From positions 1 through 64,000 of the forward strand of contig JADNRY010000204.1 in the NCBI GenBank assembly GCA_015501585.1: a stretch of 64,000 nucleotides of DNA, in the 5' to 3' direction. Below are positions 12,053-24,114 of this stretch, piece after piece. The notes under the pieces were generated by a model. The model saw only the letters and a program-made list of their open reading frames with translations. It was not told where the DNA came from and did not search any database. The translations under genes and the position numbers were made by a program. Source of the stretch: Rhodocollybia butyracea (taxonomy: Eukaryota; Basidiomycota; Agaricomycetes; Agaricales; Omphalotaceae). Each line of letters opens with the position of its first letter. Position 1 is the first letter of the stretch.

Positions 12053-13605
12053 CTACTTAGTGCTAGTACTAGCAAAAGCCAGAGGTAATGTATCAATAGA
12101 ACTAACGTAAATTCCAGCGTCGGCTGCTTCATGCAAATTTAGCATTAACCGGGACATCAGGGTGACAGAGAGACTACCAAGTAAATGCTTTGTGAGGGAA
12201 CAGCTGCAGAACCTCGAAGAATGAAACAACATACCATCCAGCGAAAGTAGTCAATGATCCCTTCTGGAAGGACTACACAGGCACGAGCTGAACAAAGTAT
12301 TAGACAGTATCAAAGCGGGATAGACTTACACCGGAAGCCTAGGCATCAGGTAGGAATTAATTATTAGACACGGACCACAACCAGTCTTTCAAGCTCACTC
12401 ACATAGAATGTGACGATGTTCCCAAGGTTTGCGAGTGCCATCATTCTGCAAGGTCTCCAATTTAGTATCCAACTTTGAGTTGCCACAGTAGCTGCCCCAA
12501 GGGTCTCTCACATGAAATAAACGGATCCTACGAAAAAGCACGAGTCAACGAGCCTGATTCTATATGTTAAGCGTGTTTCGGAAGCGTATATCTCACCATC
12601 TCGTACTATCACAGAACGAAGTGACTTTCGGCGGATCGTTTGTACATCTTCCTCGAAGCCCCGCATCTGGTATGCTTTGCGCATAATCATTCCAAAAATA
12701 AACAAGTCAAACACAAATAGCCCTTCCCAGCCAATCGCTGTTTCTATTTGTAAAATGTAAGTATCATGGTCCAGTCCCATTGGAAGGGTTCTTACTCGTT
12801 GCACTAGAGAACAAGAAAATAAATAAAATGAGTATGTTAACCCAAGGCTCAGCCCAAGAGTCAATAGTCGATATGATGAACTTACTTTTGGGAACCAGGC
12901 AAAGTATGACATCCTTGATCTAGCTGAGTCGAGGCTTCCGGATTGAGAACAGCAACCTATAACAATTTGAGGTTGGTAATTCAAAGGGAGCTCAGGGAAA
13001 AAGAATACTTGCGATTATGCTTGCCCCAGTGCCCAAGACTGCAATGCTCATGAAGATGATCAGAAGGCTCCGGCGACACTCGTAAAGTGCATAAACCCGT
13101 AAGCTGAGAAGAGCTACAGGTTCTCATGTACATAAGTGTTCCCTGTGCAGTGTGTGAGAACTAACTCAGTAGACATACCAGTGACTATGCCTTGTGTGAT
13201 TGATCGAAATAATCGGTCATAAAGTTCAAAAGATTGGCAGCTGAGAGTTGTCAGTCAGGACTCCTGTTATTACAGATTTGAATGGCAAACCTCTAGCATG
13301 AAAAGTTATGTTGACTCTCGAGAGCCCTACTTGACTTTCACAATGAGAAGAACAGACTTACTGAGGAAGAAAGAGATGGTATGAACAAAGATATACATCC
13401 TGCAATGTTTCCAAAAAAAGCAAAATAACGGTTTATGAAAAATAGGTAGCTGCTGGAGTTCCTTGGTCGCTTCCAGATGAACTGGATTTCTTTATCTTTG
13501 GAAGTAGTCCATCAGAAATGATCCTTATACCATGTAGATGAATAGGTTCAGCTAACCCAATGTGAGGAAATGATCATAATAAAGGATAGCTGTTGTGGTT
13601 ATTAT
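12053..13605 (-). CDS. DUF6533 family multi-pass membrane protein
   Basis: This is an integral membrane protein of the DUF6533 family, found in large numbers in Agaricomycetes; the function is unknown. Hallmarks appear in order on the minus strand: ILYYDHFLTL spliced to DKEIQFIWKRP (the junction rebuilds the Asp codon), then NRYFAFFGNIAG, a CQSF..YDRLF loop, LLSLRVYALYECRR, IGWEGLFVFDLFIFGM, SVIVRDG spliced to SVYF, MMALANLGNIVTFY, and finally MSRLMLNLHEAADAG near the C terminus, with a TAG at 12053-12055. About ten short exons are interrupted by introns of 45-80 bases. The exact chain between 12240 and 12420 is uncertain. The 5' end is odd: the first exon has an in-frame TGA two codons before ATCAAACTG and neither an ATG nor an AG acceptor between, so the start codon could not be found. 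The gene may be 5'-damaged. Confidence 0.8.
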
Positions 13606-15539
13606 AAAAAACAGTTTGATGTTTCAAGTTTTTCTGGATGGCCTACTTATAGAAAGGAGAAATACAATGTCCTCCAGGAACCTACATACAACACATATTG
13701 AATAGGTAAACAAGATTGAGCTGAACAAGTAACTGACACCGATTCCAATTGAAGATCCTGAGAATTCATACTTGGACAAAATCAATACTAAAAAGAAAAG
13801 AAGAAAAAACAAAAAAGATTGTGGGAGGAAGGGGAGTGAGACACTGCTGTCTGAATAGCGTAGTGAACTTGCCTTTATATATGTTGACCTATCGTTGAAG
13901 GATGATCGCCGATGTTCCTCGAAGTCATGGGTCAGGCTTCTTATTGGCTTGTATAATTGATATCTTTGTCGAACAGAGATGATCAGAATGTGCACGGCGC
14001 TGTTCATCTCCCGCGCGTCTGTATATATGATGGGTGGACTGGGCGACACACAGGGGCCCCACCGATGATTTTGACCGGAGTAAACAGCACTTTGGCAAGT
14101 CCCGAGTAAAGCATTCAAATCGCGTCGAGTCAAGTAAGCAATCGGTTAGAATAGCTATCAATCGTATTCGAGGCTGCCTGCATACCTGTTTGAATTCTGC
14201 TCTGAGTCTCTCTGGCTCAGGGCCCAGAACGCTACATCTTTTCTCGAGATCATGTGTTACAAATACCGAGAAGCGAAGAAAAATAATAGTGCAAACCAAT
14301 CAAGCGCGCGCCGAGGCTTCAAGCTTATCTCACAATTGTGGGTCGTACGGTCAACGTGCAGTAAGCGCACAGCACAAGGGAATCATCCATCTCATCATGA
14401 TTTCATGATTAAGGTCTAAGTATATCAGACTGCCCTGTGATGGAACCATTGTATGTGGATTGGTACCGTTGAAATGACATCGACTTACCATAAGTAGAAG
14501 AAGGAAGAAGGAGGTTGGGTCCTTGTACAGTTGAACTTTAAGACCGTACCATATATACCTTGTACCTTGTACTATTGAACCCTAAAACTGTTAGGACTAC
14601 TCATCACCGCTGAGCTTAGAAACCAGGGAAGGCAGCATGGTACGCACCTTCCATCTTCTGAGATGCTTCTGAGATTACTTCCGAGATGAAACGCTCATGT
14701 GCGTATCATAATCAGTACAAAATAGGTTAACATATGGTGTTGAGATTGCTTGTAGAAGATACCTAAAGGTCTCCTCGACAATCTGTTCGCGAAATCAGTG
14801 AATGATTGAAAACTAGGGATGGCAGACCGTCCACCGCGTATTTGTATGGTATGCGGGCCACGGTTTCGAATTCTGGGCAGGCAAGGGGAACTCGTAGAAA
14901 ACACCCGAAGTTGGCTTGCTTTGTTCATTCAGATGGAATTGGGCGATGTAGCGAGAATCTTACTACAAAGCGCTGACTAAATATCACGAGTTTGAACGAT
15001 TCGGTGAGCGGTGAGTTAATAGCTAAAGAGCGGAACGTGCAGTGGTGAGCAAAACTTCAGTCCGACCCGGCGACAGAGACATTGACACACACCCTGCTCA
15101 AACTGAGTCGATAGCAAGAACAGTTCTATACCTACCTGTTTGTGCATCCTGCCCACCTAGAATCCTCTACGACTTGCACGTTGAACATTCGCGTTGCCTT
15201 GAACGGGCCACCAGATCGATCCAAAGGCAGATCAAAGTCTGCATTACACTCTGTTAAACTAGTACGTATGTGGATAGCGAGCGAATTGGTAGCTGGAAAT
15301 TGCGAAAAGGGGTTGTCAAAGTGGATTTCTCCTCGCATCTTAGATCTTAACATTTCAGAGCAGATAAAAAGCAAAACTAAACCACGCTCAGATGGTTTGA
15401 TATAGAGGCCGCTCTAGAGTTCCAAACATACTATACAACTTGGGAATTCGTTCGGAAAGACGTTCCTTGATGGCATGAATTCGAGGTGGAAGTCGAGATT
15501 TTGGATGAGGTTGAGAAAGAGCCCAGAAGGGCGCTCGTG
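13606..15539. other. Intergenic region, no gene recognised
   Basis: ORFs up to 169 residues occur (13624-14133, minus) but overlap the DUF6533 5' end or lack motifs, and no splice-supported exon chain was seen. Sequence from about 15400 leads into the repeated module that starts near 15540. Confidence 0.5.
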
Positions 15540-18220
15540 TCCGGCCTTAACGGATCGGACCGTACCGCAGATGCCGCCCAGGCGCTATTTTTTTCTGTTG
15601 TCTTTCGCTTGGAACTCCTCTTGCTCACCTGTTTTCTCTCACTTCACTAGCTTCACTGTCGATGCAACAACACATCATGTTCGCCCAACGCAATGACTCG
15701 AGCTCGGACTGCCTTCTTCCGAACATCTTTTCTTCTCGAGGGTCGACTACCTTCACCATCGGTTTTCGTATTGGACTTACAAGTGTGCATGTCCTCTATT
15801 CCTTTATCGTTTGATTCTGATTCATGCTATTTCTAGTGTCTGCTATTTCGCCCTCTTGTCCTATTTTCATTCCCATGAGCGCGTCTCTAAGAGCCCTGAG
15901 CTAGGCCTTTTGACCTCTCTCTCCCTCATCTGCCATCGAATGCACGAATGCTCTTCTCCGTCGATCCCAGATACCGGCGATACCGCTGCTTGTCAGTGAT
16001 GGTATTCTTGCTGCAACGCAGGAACCAAGCAAGCGGTAGGAAACCTTAGGCTTTTGGATTTTAGGCCTTTGGACTGTCGAATGTCGATATCGGTAGAGGC
16101 TCAGTTGATGATGAGGATTTCGGAATCTGGATGAAAAGACTGCTTCGTCATGGCGAATTCTTGCGGGTGTTTTCCTTCGTTGATGTTTTTCGTGTGATTT
16201 GGATGCGTCGTAAATTGCAGGACATGGCCAGCAGCAGCAAGCAGAACTGGCTACCGTACGCGTTTGCGTTTGGATCTGTCTCCCTCCTTCAAGCTACAAT
16301 TCTCTTCAGCGCCAGCTTGGTGACCGGTGAGGTTTAGTGAAACCAGCCCATCCACGTTTTCCCAGCTTCTCGTATTTCCATGCGTTCGTTGGTCGACGAT
16401 CATCGATTGTCCTTTCCTCCTATAATCTCACTCCCCTTTCCAGCCTCTGCATCCTCTCTCTCCGCCGTCGTCTCGTCACCTCTTCCGTTTCTATCGCCAT
16501 TTACTCCGTCGTTGACTCTTCCATTCACTATGTTTCATCTGGTTTTCTCTCCAGCGATTTCCATGCTCTGTACACGTTGGCTGGTCATAGCGCCACGACG
16601 TCGTCTATTGCGATCGAACAAGGACGCCACTTAATGTCATCGATTTTACGCTGATAGCCGGAACATCTGAGCTTCTGGGTTTTTGGGCCGTGGGGTACGG
16701 CTAGATCGGCGGAGATCTAGTACACAGACGACGAATCCGGAATTTAGATGGAAAAATTCTTCATCTCAACTACCGTCCGGTATCGGCCATACTTTGTGTT
16801 GCTCAACCAATCAGCCGCTCAATGGAGATATACCGCGATACTCTTATGCATACGCGCGCGCAACACCCTCTTTGTCATTCATTCCTGTCGACTCATCTCA
16901 GCAAGTCACCCACACAGATCCGTCTGGCCATCTTGAACCTCATTTCCAACCGGAAAAACTCTGCTCAAGTCATGGGGTCTGAAAACGATATCCAAGGGAT
17001 ATCCATAGGTATCATCCATGTCACTGCTTTCTGTTATCGTGTTTATCTGATGATGTGTACGACTTCTAGTACCTCAGCATCGATCGTTCTCTATGGTTCC
17101 GAAAGTCAGCGCAGCAATTCGAGTCGTGTCAATACTCAATCTCTTGGGTCTTGTTCCCTAGTATCGCTCAGGACTGCGGGTCTGGCTTTAGCGCCTCGGT
17201 CTTGCTTATGATTTTAAGTGTAGCTTACTCGATGTGTTAAGCAGAAGGATTCTGGTACTCTACCGTGCCCTGCACCTGTCTCTAGCCTACTAATGCTAAG
17301 CAATTCAAGGTGTACTACACACGGAGAAAATTTGCGGTAGGCAGACTCCCTGGGCCGGTCAACCTGAACGTTGTGCCGCTGCAGTGAAGCGATGAGCTGT
17401 GGAGTAAGTTCGATGACTGTGTAGACCAGTACGTATGCGAATAGACAATAAACTTGCTGTGTTCGTTGATTTTCCGAATATCATTGTGGAATTCAAAGCT
17501 CCAGCTCAGTATACTTACAGTCTTAGATAACAAACTCGGATTTTAGACTTTGACCTGAAGTTCTGGAACGTTCGGTTCATCCACACGTTACAAAGGTAAC
17601 ATTCAAAGCTTACCTCGCGAATGACACGGCTTGTGTTGTAAAGCCGACTTCAAGGTTGTGGATGGAATTGGAAAGCACTCCTCCCCGGTTTGTCCCTAGC
17701 ACTGGCATCAACCTTCTCACCCGCACCGTGGTGTTATGCGTTTGGGTGAACTTGCAAGTATGGCCAGACAAAAATTCACTCCGCACCTTTCGCGAGGTTT
17801 GTCTACGCATCGCAGACAGCAATCACACGAGTTCATTCTACTTACCCACAAGAGGGACGGTGGCGAGGGAGATGAAGTCGATTGCCCTGTCAAAATCATG
17901 AAAAAACATATCACCTCACGAGATGAGTTTCCAGCTCTGCCATATCTCTGGGTCAATTCAGACGATTAGGGAGTCGTCGCTATCTTCAGGACAACTCTCT
18001 GTTCACTAATCCCCCTAAAATACAATTAAACGATGGCAAGCAAAACGGTGCCTTGTTGATTATTGATTAGACGCTTGCAATCATTGGGCTCTTGCTGGAA
18101 GGAAGGAAGGAAGGAAGGAAGAGCATGTCTGGCAAGAGCTGAGCCCCGGATCCAGAGAAAGGCGATGCGTTGATGAATGAGCGCAAGTGCCAGTGCCAGC
18201 TCTCAACATTTCTCTTCAGT
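15540..18220. repeat. Dispersed module R, copy 1
   Basis: This is the first of three copies of a block of up to 2.8 kb. It is collinear with 28990-31850 throughout and with 25240-26720 over its right part. Shared landmarks are a GACCGTACCGCAGA-type word followed by GCGCTA(C/T)TTTTTT at the left, the string GGACATGGCCAGCAGCAGCA near 16220, a TGTTCGTTGATTTTCCGAAT-type word near 17460, and ACAATTAAACGATGG...GACGCTTGCAATCAT at the right end. Short exon-like pieces ending at GT donors occur (for example before 17010), but no frame stays open over the copies. I take it as a decayed gene or its 5' half. Confidence 0.75.
18096..18121. repeat. (GGAA)n microsatellite
   Basis: Six perfect GGAA units occur at the right end of module R copy 1. 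The equivalent place in the other two copies has no such tract, so it expanded locally. Confidence 0.95.
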
Positions 18221-18957
18221 TTCAAAGTCAGACTCAGATCGACTGCTGCACTACTGCATTTAGCCTGTGGTCGTTACACTCGAATTACGTCCGAGACAGT
18301 GCTACGGGCGGAGTTTCAATTACACGGGAGAAGAAAATGAATATCGATGACTCGAGGAGTCATGCCCATCATCAGAAACGAACCAGATCAAGATCCATTC
18401 ATTCCCCTGGCTCAGAGCACTTGCACCAAATTAATCTCCACCTTCACTGATGTACTGATGAGTCGCACTATAGTATCGAGCGTTGCACTGATCTCTCGAA
18501 AGCTCTGACACCATCCGTACCCCCCGCATTAATCTTCTGGGATCTTTCCGTCCATCAAATACACAGTCATGGTTCACGTGGTTACACATACTTGTCTGAA
18601 GCTCGTTGCAGAAAACGGTCTTGCAGTTTTGATCATGTTGGTCTATGCCCCCGGTTCCGATGGTACTGGAGTCTCATCGATCATTATTGCGTCCCATGTC
18701 CTGTATAGAACTGCCTCTGCCATGCACGCATTTGGTATGTCAACATTGACATTGGACCTTAGTTAATGCATTACCACCATGGAAGTCTCGTTGAGCAATA
18801 ACTTTGCGCTGTATCGTTGTCCCCCTCTTCCATTTGCATCTCGCAATAGCAAGATATCAATCGCAAAATCTTACGCTCTGTATATATTTTGTTTGAGCTT
18901 TTGGGTGTTTCGATCACCCAGCGTTCAGGTCTGGGACCATGCCGAAGAAGTGACTTC

Positions 18958-18983
18958 TTTCCTTCCTTCCTTCCTTCCTTCCC
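18958..18983. repeat. (TTCC)n microsatellite
   Basis: TTCC repeats occur inside lectin unit A. They are the complement of the GGAA tract 840 bases to the left, so the two can pair as an inverted repeat. Unit B has only a remnant (TTCCTTCC) at the matching place near 22350. Confidence 0.9.
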
Positions 18984-19972
18984 TACCCGGTTCTCGTGGT
19001 CGACGGTGCCATAATACATCCGTCCAAATTACAGGTATACCATGATCACTACATAGTCACGAACCTGTCAAAAGTGCCTGTCCTTGTGCTGCAACATAAT
19101 CGCATGTCTGACTGCATGAAACTACCGCGATACTTCTAGCATAACGCTTGACATCTTCTTCTTTTAATTTCATAGTGATCCTGCTATAGCACTCCGACAC
19201 AACCGTCTTTCCTCTTTGGGCCACCTCGACTAAAGCTAGGTTCGAGACCAATCTCTCCTGCACCATGATCTCTTAGGTTTGAACTCAACGAATCAGGCTG
19301 CTAACTAACGATGCCATGAATGGTAAACTAACGGAACCTCGTAACCAGATAAATGCTCGTTGATCTCATGAAAATTCAACACGAGCTTGCGTCGAGGTTG
19401 CCTAACAGCCCTTGCATTCACGTATGAGCTTTGAACTTCTGGAATCTTACGGAGTACCTCTCGTGTTCATTGGTATCATCCTGGACTCCTGGAACGAGAC
19501 TGCAGCATGGTATGATCAAAACTTGGTTAGAAATCATGGAGGACTACAGGAGTTCCACGCGGTAACACTTCCTCACCTCGTATTTCATTCCTGGTCTAAT
19601 TTCCTTACTAGTACTTGCCCATCAATTTTCCCACCAGTGACCAGAGCGGAGTTTGCCCAGGACTCGTCTGATCGATGTGGAGTGGGCACTCTACTAGTCC
19701 AGGATCAGGAAAATTCAGCAGCTGGTTGAGGCTCATCGTACATTGTTCAGCAGTTCCCAAATAGACAAGTGCGTTTATTTCCAAGTACTGCGCGACATAC
19801 CAGAAACTTACAAAGAGAGTATTTTCTCAGTTGCTGTTCCAACCTCCATAGATCTCTTGCGTCAAGTCATCTAGCTATCCCTCCAATCCGCGCTATATTA
19901 CACCCTACTCGGCAAGCCACCTTGATTTTTTACCCTTCAAAAGATATTGACTCATCGACTTTGTGCAGAAAG

Positions 19973-21186
19973 ATGCCTTTCTCCAGCCTTATCTCGGATG
20001 CTCGTCTCGTTCAAGAATATCTGGTCGTTAAATATCAGAACGAAAGGGGCCAGCTCATACCCCTCACTTTGAACCTAAACTCGTGTTTGGGCTCCGCCAG
20101 TGGCAAATTTCATTGGGGTGGCACCCAGGGTGTTTCACTTGCGAAGAATCTCACTCTTGTTAACGGATCAGTGCTCAAGTACCTAGTCTTCTTTGTCATT
20201 ATTCTTCATATTTTACATTATCCTAATCATACTTTCCAGGGGAAATCTACAGCGCAATGGCCAATTGAACCCAGCGCAGATTGACCTCGGCACGAACATT
20301 GATGTCAAAGACGGTCGATTAGTATATATCTCCAGTGAGCAAAGGGGGCACGCTTCTCCTCGTGCTCCGTGAGTTCTTCTTACTTGGTGATATGATTGAT
20401 ACTCATCTGCATTTGCAGAAGGTTCGTTTCACCGCCATCCTCCTCTCCCCCATTATACCCGGAGAACGACCAATATTCGTATGGATTTTGTGGGGTAAAA
20501 TCAAGCGCGTAAGCTTCATATATAAAGATCACAACCAAACAATATGTTAATTATACCTATAGGAATTCGACAGCCTCTTACGACAAACAGTCTTCTTATG
20601 ACTTCAAGTGCGGTGTAGGTAACACGGTGGAATCGAGAGGATCAGTTCTTCATGCTCAAGGCCAAAGACTCCGGGAGAAAGTCCACTCCGGTTTACAATG
20701 GGACTTTAATCCTGACGACCTACACGTTGAACATTCAGCTTTCATTCGAACAGGCCAGCTGAAGTCAGCGCAGGTTGACCTCGGCACGAATACTGATGGT
20801 CGGTTGGTATATATCTTTGAGCAAAGGGAACAGGTCTCTCCTCGTGTTCCGTGAGTTCTTTTTACTTGTGTTATCATTGATGCTCATCTGCATTGGCAGA
20901 ATGTGCATGTCACCGCCATCCTCCCCTCCCACAGTATACGCTGAGAATGATCAATATTCGTATGGATTTTGCGGGGTAAAATCAACCATGTAAGCTTCAT
21001 ATATCAAGAACCGAATAATATGTTAATTATGCCCATAGGAACTCTACAGCTTCTTACGCCAAACAGTCTTCTTATGAGTCCAAGTGCGGTGTAGGTAACA
21101 CGGTGGAGTCAAGAGGATCAGCCCTTCATGCTAATGGCCGAAAATCCGGGGAGGTCCACTCCGCCAGTTTTCAGTGGGAATTTTAA
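19973..21186 (+). CDS. Multi-domain cyanovirin-N homology (CVNH) lectin A
   Basis: Exons 19973-20178, 20240-20368, 20419-20508, 20563-20850, 20900-20989 and 21039-21186 join to 951 bases, 316 residues, with every junction in frame. Domain 1 (about 3-101) shows the CVNH pattern: two pseudo-repeats with LTLNLNSCLGSASGKFHW, NLTLVNGSVL and IDLGTNIDVKDGRLVYI. A Pro/Ser-rich linker (SPPSSSPPLYPENDQYSYGF) leads to a second CVNH domain (about 150-230; GVGNTVESRGSVLHAQG, VDLGTNTDGRLVYI). The linker then repeats, and a third CVNH domain starts but stops after SFQWEF, where one extra T relative to domain 2 creates TAA. CVNH proteins bind mannose-type glycans. No signal peptide is seen, so it is probably cytosolic. 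The TATA box of the sister gene is degraded here. The family and exon structure are clear; the expression state is not. Confidence 0.8.
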
Positions 21187-22892
21187 GCCTGAGGACCTAC
21201 AGGACATTCACCTTGCCTCGAAGTTATGATACTAGCGAGATAAATTATAAAGATAACAGACATAGCACAGTACATCCAAGCTGAAGTATTAATTAATTGT
21301 GCCTTCTGTCCTTGCTAACTCTCACCCTTCCGAATCAGCGCAACCCCTCTTTTGCTTGGCCAAATGCAACCACTGTGTAATAAGTATATGGTCAGAATTG
21401 CAACATTCAAGTATTAAAAGACTTGCATCGGGACAATGGGCTTCAGAGGGTTGTAACACCTTGTAACGCATCCGAAGCACCTCCGAAATGCTGAATACTA
21501 TCATTTGGTGAGGTACGACAATGAATCGCTCCTGAATCGCTTGGTGGATCCGTATACACTATTTTAGGCTCACAAACGGCGTTTGTAGTTTGTTTCTGGT
21601 GGCTCCTTCAGTGGTCGACTTTTATGTTCTTTTTCTTCCCCCGGGGAATCGAAGTTCCGCTCAAAGTGTCTCGGAGGTAGTTCGAATGTGACAGGCTAGA
21701 TGTAGTAGTCGATCGATTCTGGCTGAAGAGTGCCCCAGGTAGAGGAGAGACAAGTCGATTGACGAAGATCTTTGACAAGGATCTGTCACTCACCAATTTC
21801 ATCTGTATTGACAAACTGATGCCCACCTTCACTAGTACTATGAGTCTGCCTGTCCGCTAGTCCTTATCGTATCGAATGTTGTACTCAGCTCTCGAAACTT
21901 CTCTGACACCATCCGCAGCCCCAGCGTTAATCTTCTTCTAAAATCTCGCTGTCTTTACATCCATTGAATACACTGCGATGGTTCACGCTACTTGTCTGAA
22001 GCTCGCTGGAAGACCGCTCTTGCAGTTTCGATTCTATTCCTCTATGCCCCGGTTCCGATGGTGCTGGACTCTTATCGATCATTATGTTCTGTATAGAACT
22101 GCCTCAGCCATGCACGCATTTGGTATAGCTTGCTATATCAACATTGAGGCCCTAGTCAGTGCATTACTACCATGGGGTAGTACAAATCTCGCTTGAGCCA
22201 CAACTTTGCTCTGTATCGTTGTCTCCCACTTCCATCCGCATCCCACAATAGCAAAATATCAATGGGAAAATCTTACACCATTATATTTTTTTCGAGCTTT
22301 TGGGTGTTTTGGTCACCCATCGTTTAGGTCTCGGACCATGCCGAATAGGCGACTTCCTTCCCTAACCAGCGATGCCATGAATCGGAACCTCGTGATCAGA
22401 TAAACGCTCATTGATTTCATTAAAATTCAGCATGAGTTTGCTTCGAGGTTGTTTAACGGCGAATACGAGCTTTGAACCTCCACTATATTCAAACCTTTTG
22501 GGAATCCCGCGATGGAAGAGCTCTCATATTCATTAGCAACACCACCCCCTTGAGAACGAGACTACAGCATGGTATGCTGGAGATCCGATGCTCAAAACAT
22601 TTTGGTTAGAAATCATCGAATGCTACAGGAATACCACGCAGTGATGCTTCCTCTCCTCATATGTACAAGCTCATTCGTGGTTAATTTCCTAGATTACCAA
22701 AGGAAGCATACTTGGCCATCGATTTTCCCACCAGATACTCTCCGCTTTGGTCACCTGGACTCTTCTTATCGACGTGCTGTGGCACTCCAATTTAGCAACT
22801 GACTGAGGTTTATTCTATATTTTCTGCAGTTCAAATGGGCAAATGTACATGCTTTGTGCTATTTTCAAGTACTGCGCTACATACTGGAAACT

Positions 22893-22900
22893 TATAAAAG
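22893..22900 (+). promoter_or_regulatory. TATA box of CVNH gene B
   Basis: TATAAAAG lies 157 bases upstream of the ATG at 23057. The same place in unit A (near 19811) reads TTACAAAG and in unit C (near 27245) TTATAGAAG, so only unit B keeps a consensus TATA element. Confidence 0.5.
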
Positions 22901-23056
22901 GGAGGTTATTTTATTAGCTGCCCCATAGATCCTGGCCTGGGTCACTGTCTAGCTATCCCCCCCTCTTCGCGCTATATTACGCCTTAACCTACTTGGCAAG
23001 TCATCTTGATTGTTTACCCTTCAAAAGCTATTGGCTCATCGACTTTGTGTAGAAAT

Positions 23057-24055
23057 ATGGGTTTCCCCTCCTCTATCTCGGGTGCTCGTATTGCTTTTAA
23101 AACTAGTCTGGTCGTCCAATATCAAGAAAGCGGCCAGACCATACCCCTCACTCTGGACCTAGTCCCACATGTGGCCGTCGTCAGTGGCAGATTTCAGTGG
23201 GGTAACGCCGGCGGTCTGCAGGCTGCGAAAAACCTCACTATTGTTAGCGGATCAATCCTTCAGTACGTAGCCTTCCTCGCCACTATTCCTCATAATTTAC
23301 TTTATCCTAATCATTTTCTTCAGGGGAAATCTCAACGGCCAATCGAGGCAGATTGACCTTAGCACGAACATAGATGTCATAAACGGTCGATTGATATATT
23401 TCCAAAGTCGGCCGGGATCGCGAGCCTCTACTACTCAGCGGGGGTCTACTATTCAGCAGGCATATAATCCAATGCAGGCCTCTGATCCTGTTACGTCAGT
23501 TCCTGTTACTTGTGATTTGATTGATGCTCATCTGCGTTGGCTGAAGGCCCGGTGGTACACCACTCGTCCCTCCGCCATACACGAAGCATGATGAATATTC
23601 GTATCGATCGTATCTAAAGCGACAGAACATCTCATTGTAAGCCTCATATCAAGATTATAATATAATGATATCTTAATTATGCTTTTAGCAACTCTGTGAC
23701 CTCTTCTGAACAGTATTCTTCATCTTACCTCGAGTTCAGTGTAGGCACCACAATGAGGTTGGAAGGATCATCCCTTTGTGCTGAAGCCCGAAAATCTGGA
23801 GAGGAAGTCCACACCACCAGTTTACGATTGGAGCTTGACGAATACATTGGTGTCGTCAACGGCAAATTTGTCTGGGGACGCACGGGATTCTATTCGAATT
23901 GTGAAAAGCCCAGGATTGAAAAATTCCATCTTTGTGCCACCATTAATGGTGTGGCGGACGCTTTAGACCTCAGGCGCTACCTCCAGGTAATTGGGGGCAA
24001 TTTGTCACCAAGGTGGGCTACACTGTATCCGGAGATGGAATGGGGAGTTTATTGA
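23057..24055 (+). CDS. Two-domain cyanovirin-N homology (CVNH) lectin B
   Basis: Exons 23057-23262, 23324-23494, 23547-23636 and 23689-24055 join to 834 bases, 277 residues. CVNH domain 1 (about 3-97) has SGARIAF, IPLTLDL, VVSGRFQW, NLTIVSGSIL and IDLSTNIDVINGRLIYF. A low-complexity linker (about 98-160) contains PGGTPLVPPPYTKHDEYSY. CVNH domain 2 (about 165-265) has VGTTMRLEGSSLCAEAR, LRLELDEYIGVVNGKFVW, a Cys pair, and ALDLRRYLQVIGGNLS. The ATG matches the start of gene A, with identical exon-1 length (206 bases). Expected role is binding of high-mannose or related glycans; no secretion signal is seen. Few of the disulfide Cys of cyanobacterial cyanovirin-N are kept. A TATAAAAG element precedes it. 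Confidence 0.85.
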
Positions 24056-24114
24056 GCGAAGCTCGTTGGCTGAAGTTCAAAGGCTCGTTCTCATTCTACT
24101 CATTGCATTGAAGA

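Larger units (their letters stand above)
18230..21250. repeat. Lectin unit A of a segmental duplication
   Basis: This block is collinear with 21600-24060 (unit B), and its upstream part with 26700-27367 (unit C). It includes a conserved upstream segment starting ATGGTTCAC (18569 and 21978) that ends GCACGCATTTG at a GTAT donor, a region around 19330-19560, and the CVNH gene. The upstream segment may be a relic of a small membrane-protein gene: in unit B one frame reads KTALAVSILFLYAPVPMVL, in unit A a related hydrophobic stretch, but the frames disagree. Confidence 0.8.
21600..24060. repeat. Lectin unit B of a segmental duplication
   Basis: This is the paralogue of 18230-21250, in direct orientation and slightly shorter. 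It ends with the two-domain CVNH gene. The internal linker-plus-domain duplication present in unit A is absent, so that expansion happened after the units split, or B lost it. Confidence 0.8.

Noticed and set aside
13624..14133. 169-residue minus-strand ORF upstream of the DUF6533 gene
   Set aside because: It overlaps the 5' side of the DUF6533 gene in another frame, has no motif, and I found no splice join that makes it the N terminus.
14690..14930. Possible tRNA (TTTCGAATTC word)
   Set aside because: No matching A-box, acceptor stem or anticodon arm could be drawn; no tRNA is called in the window.
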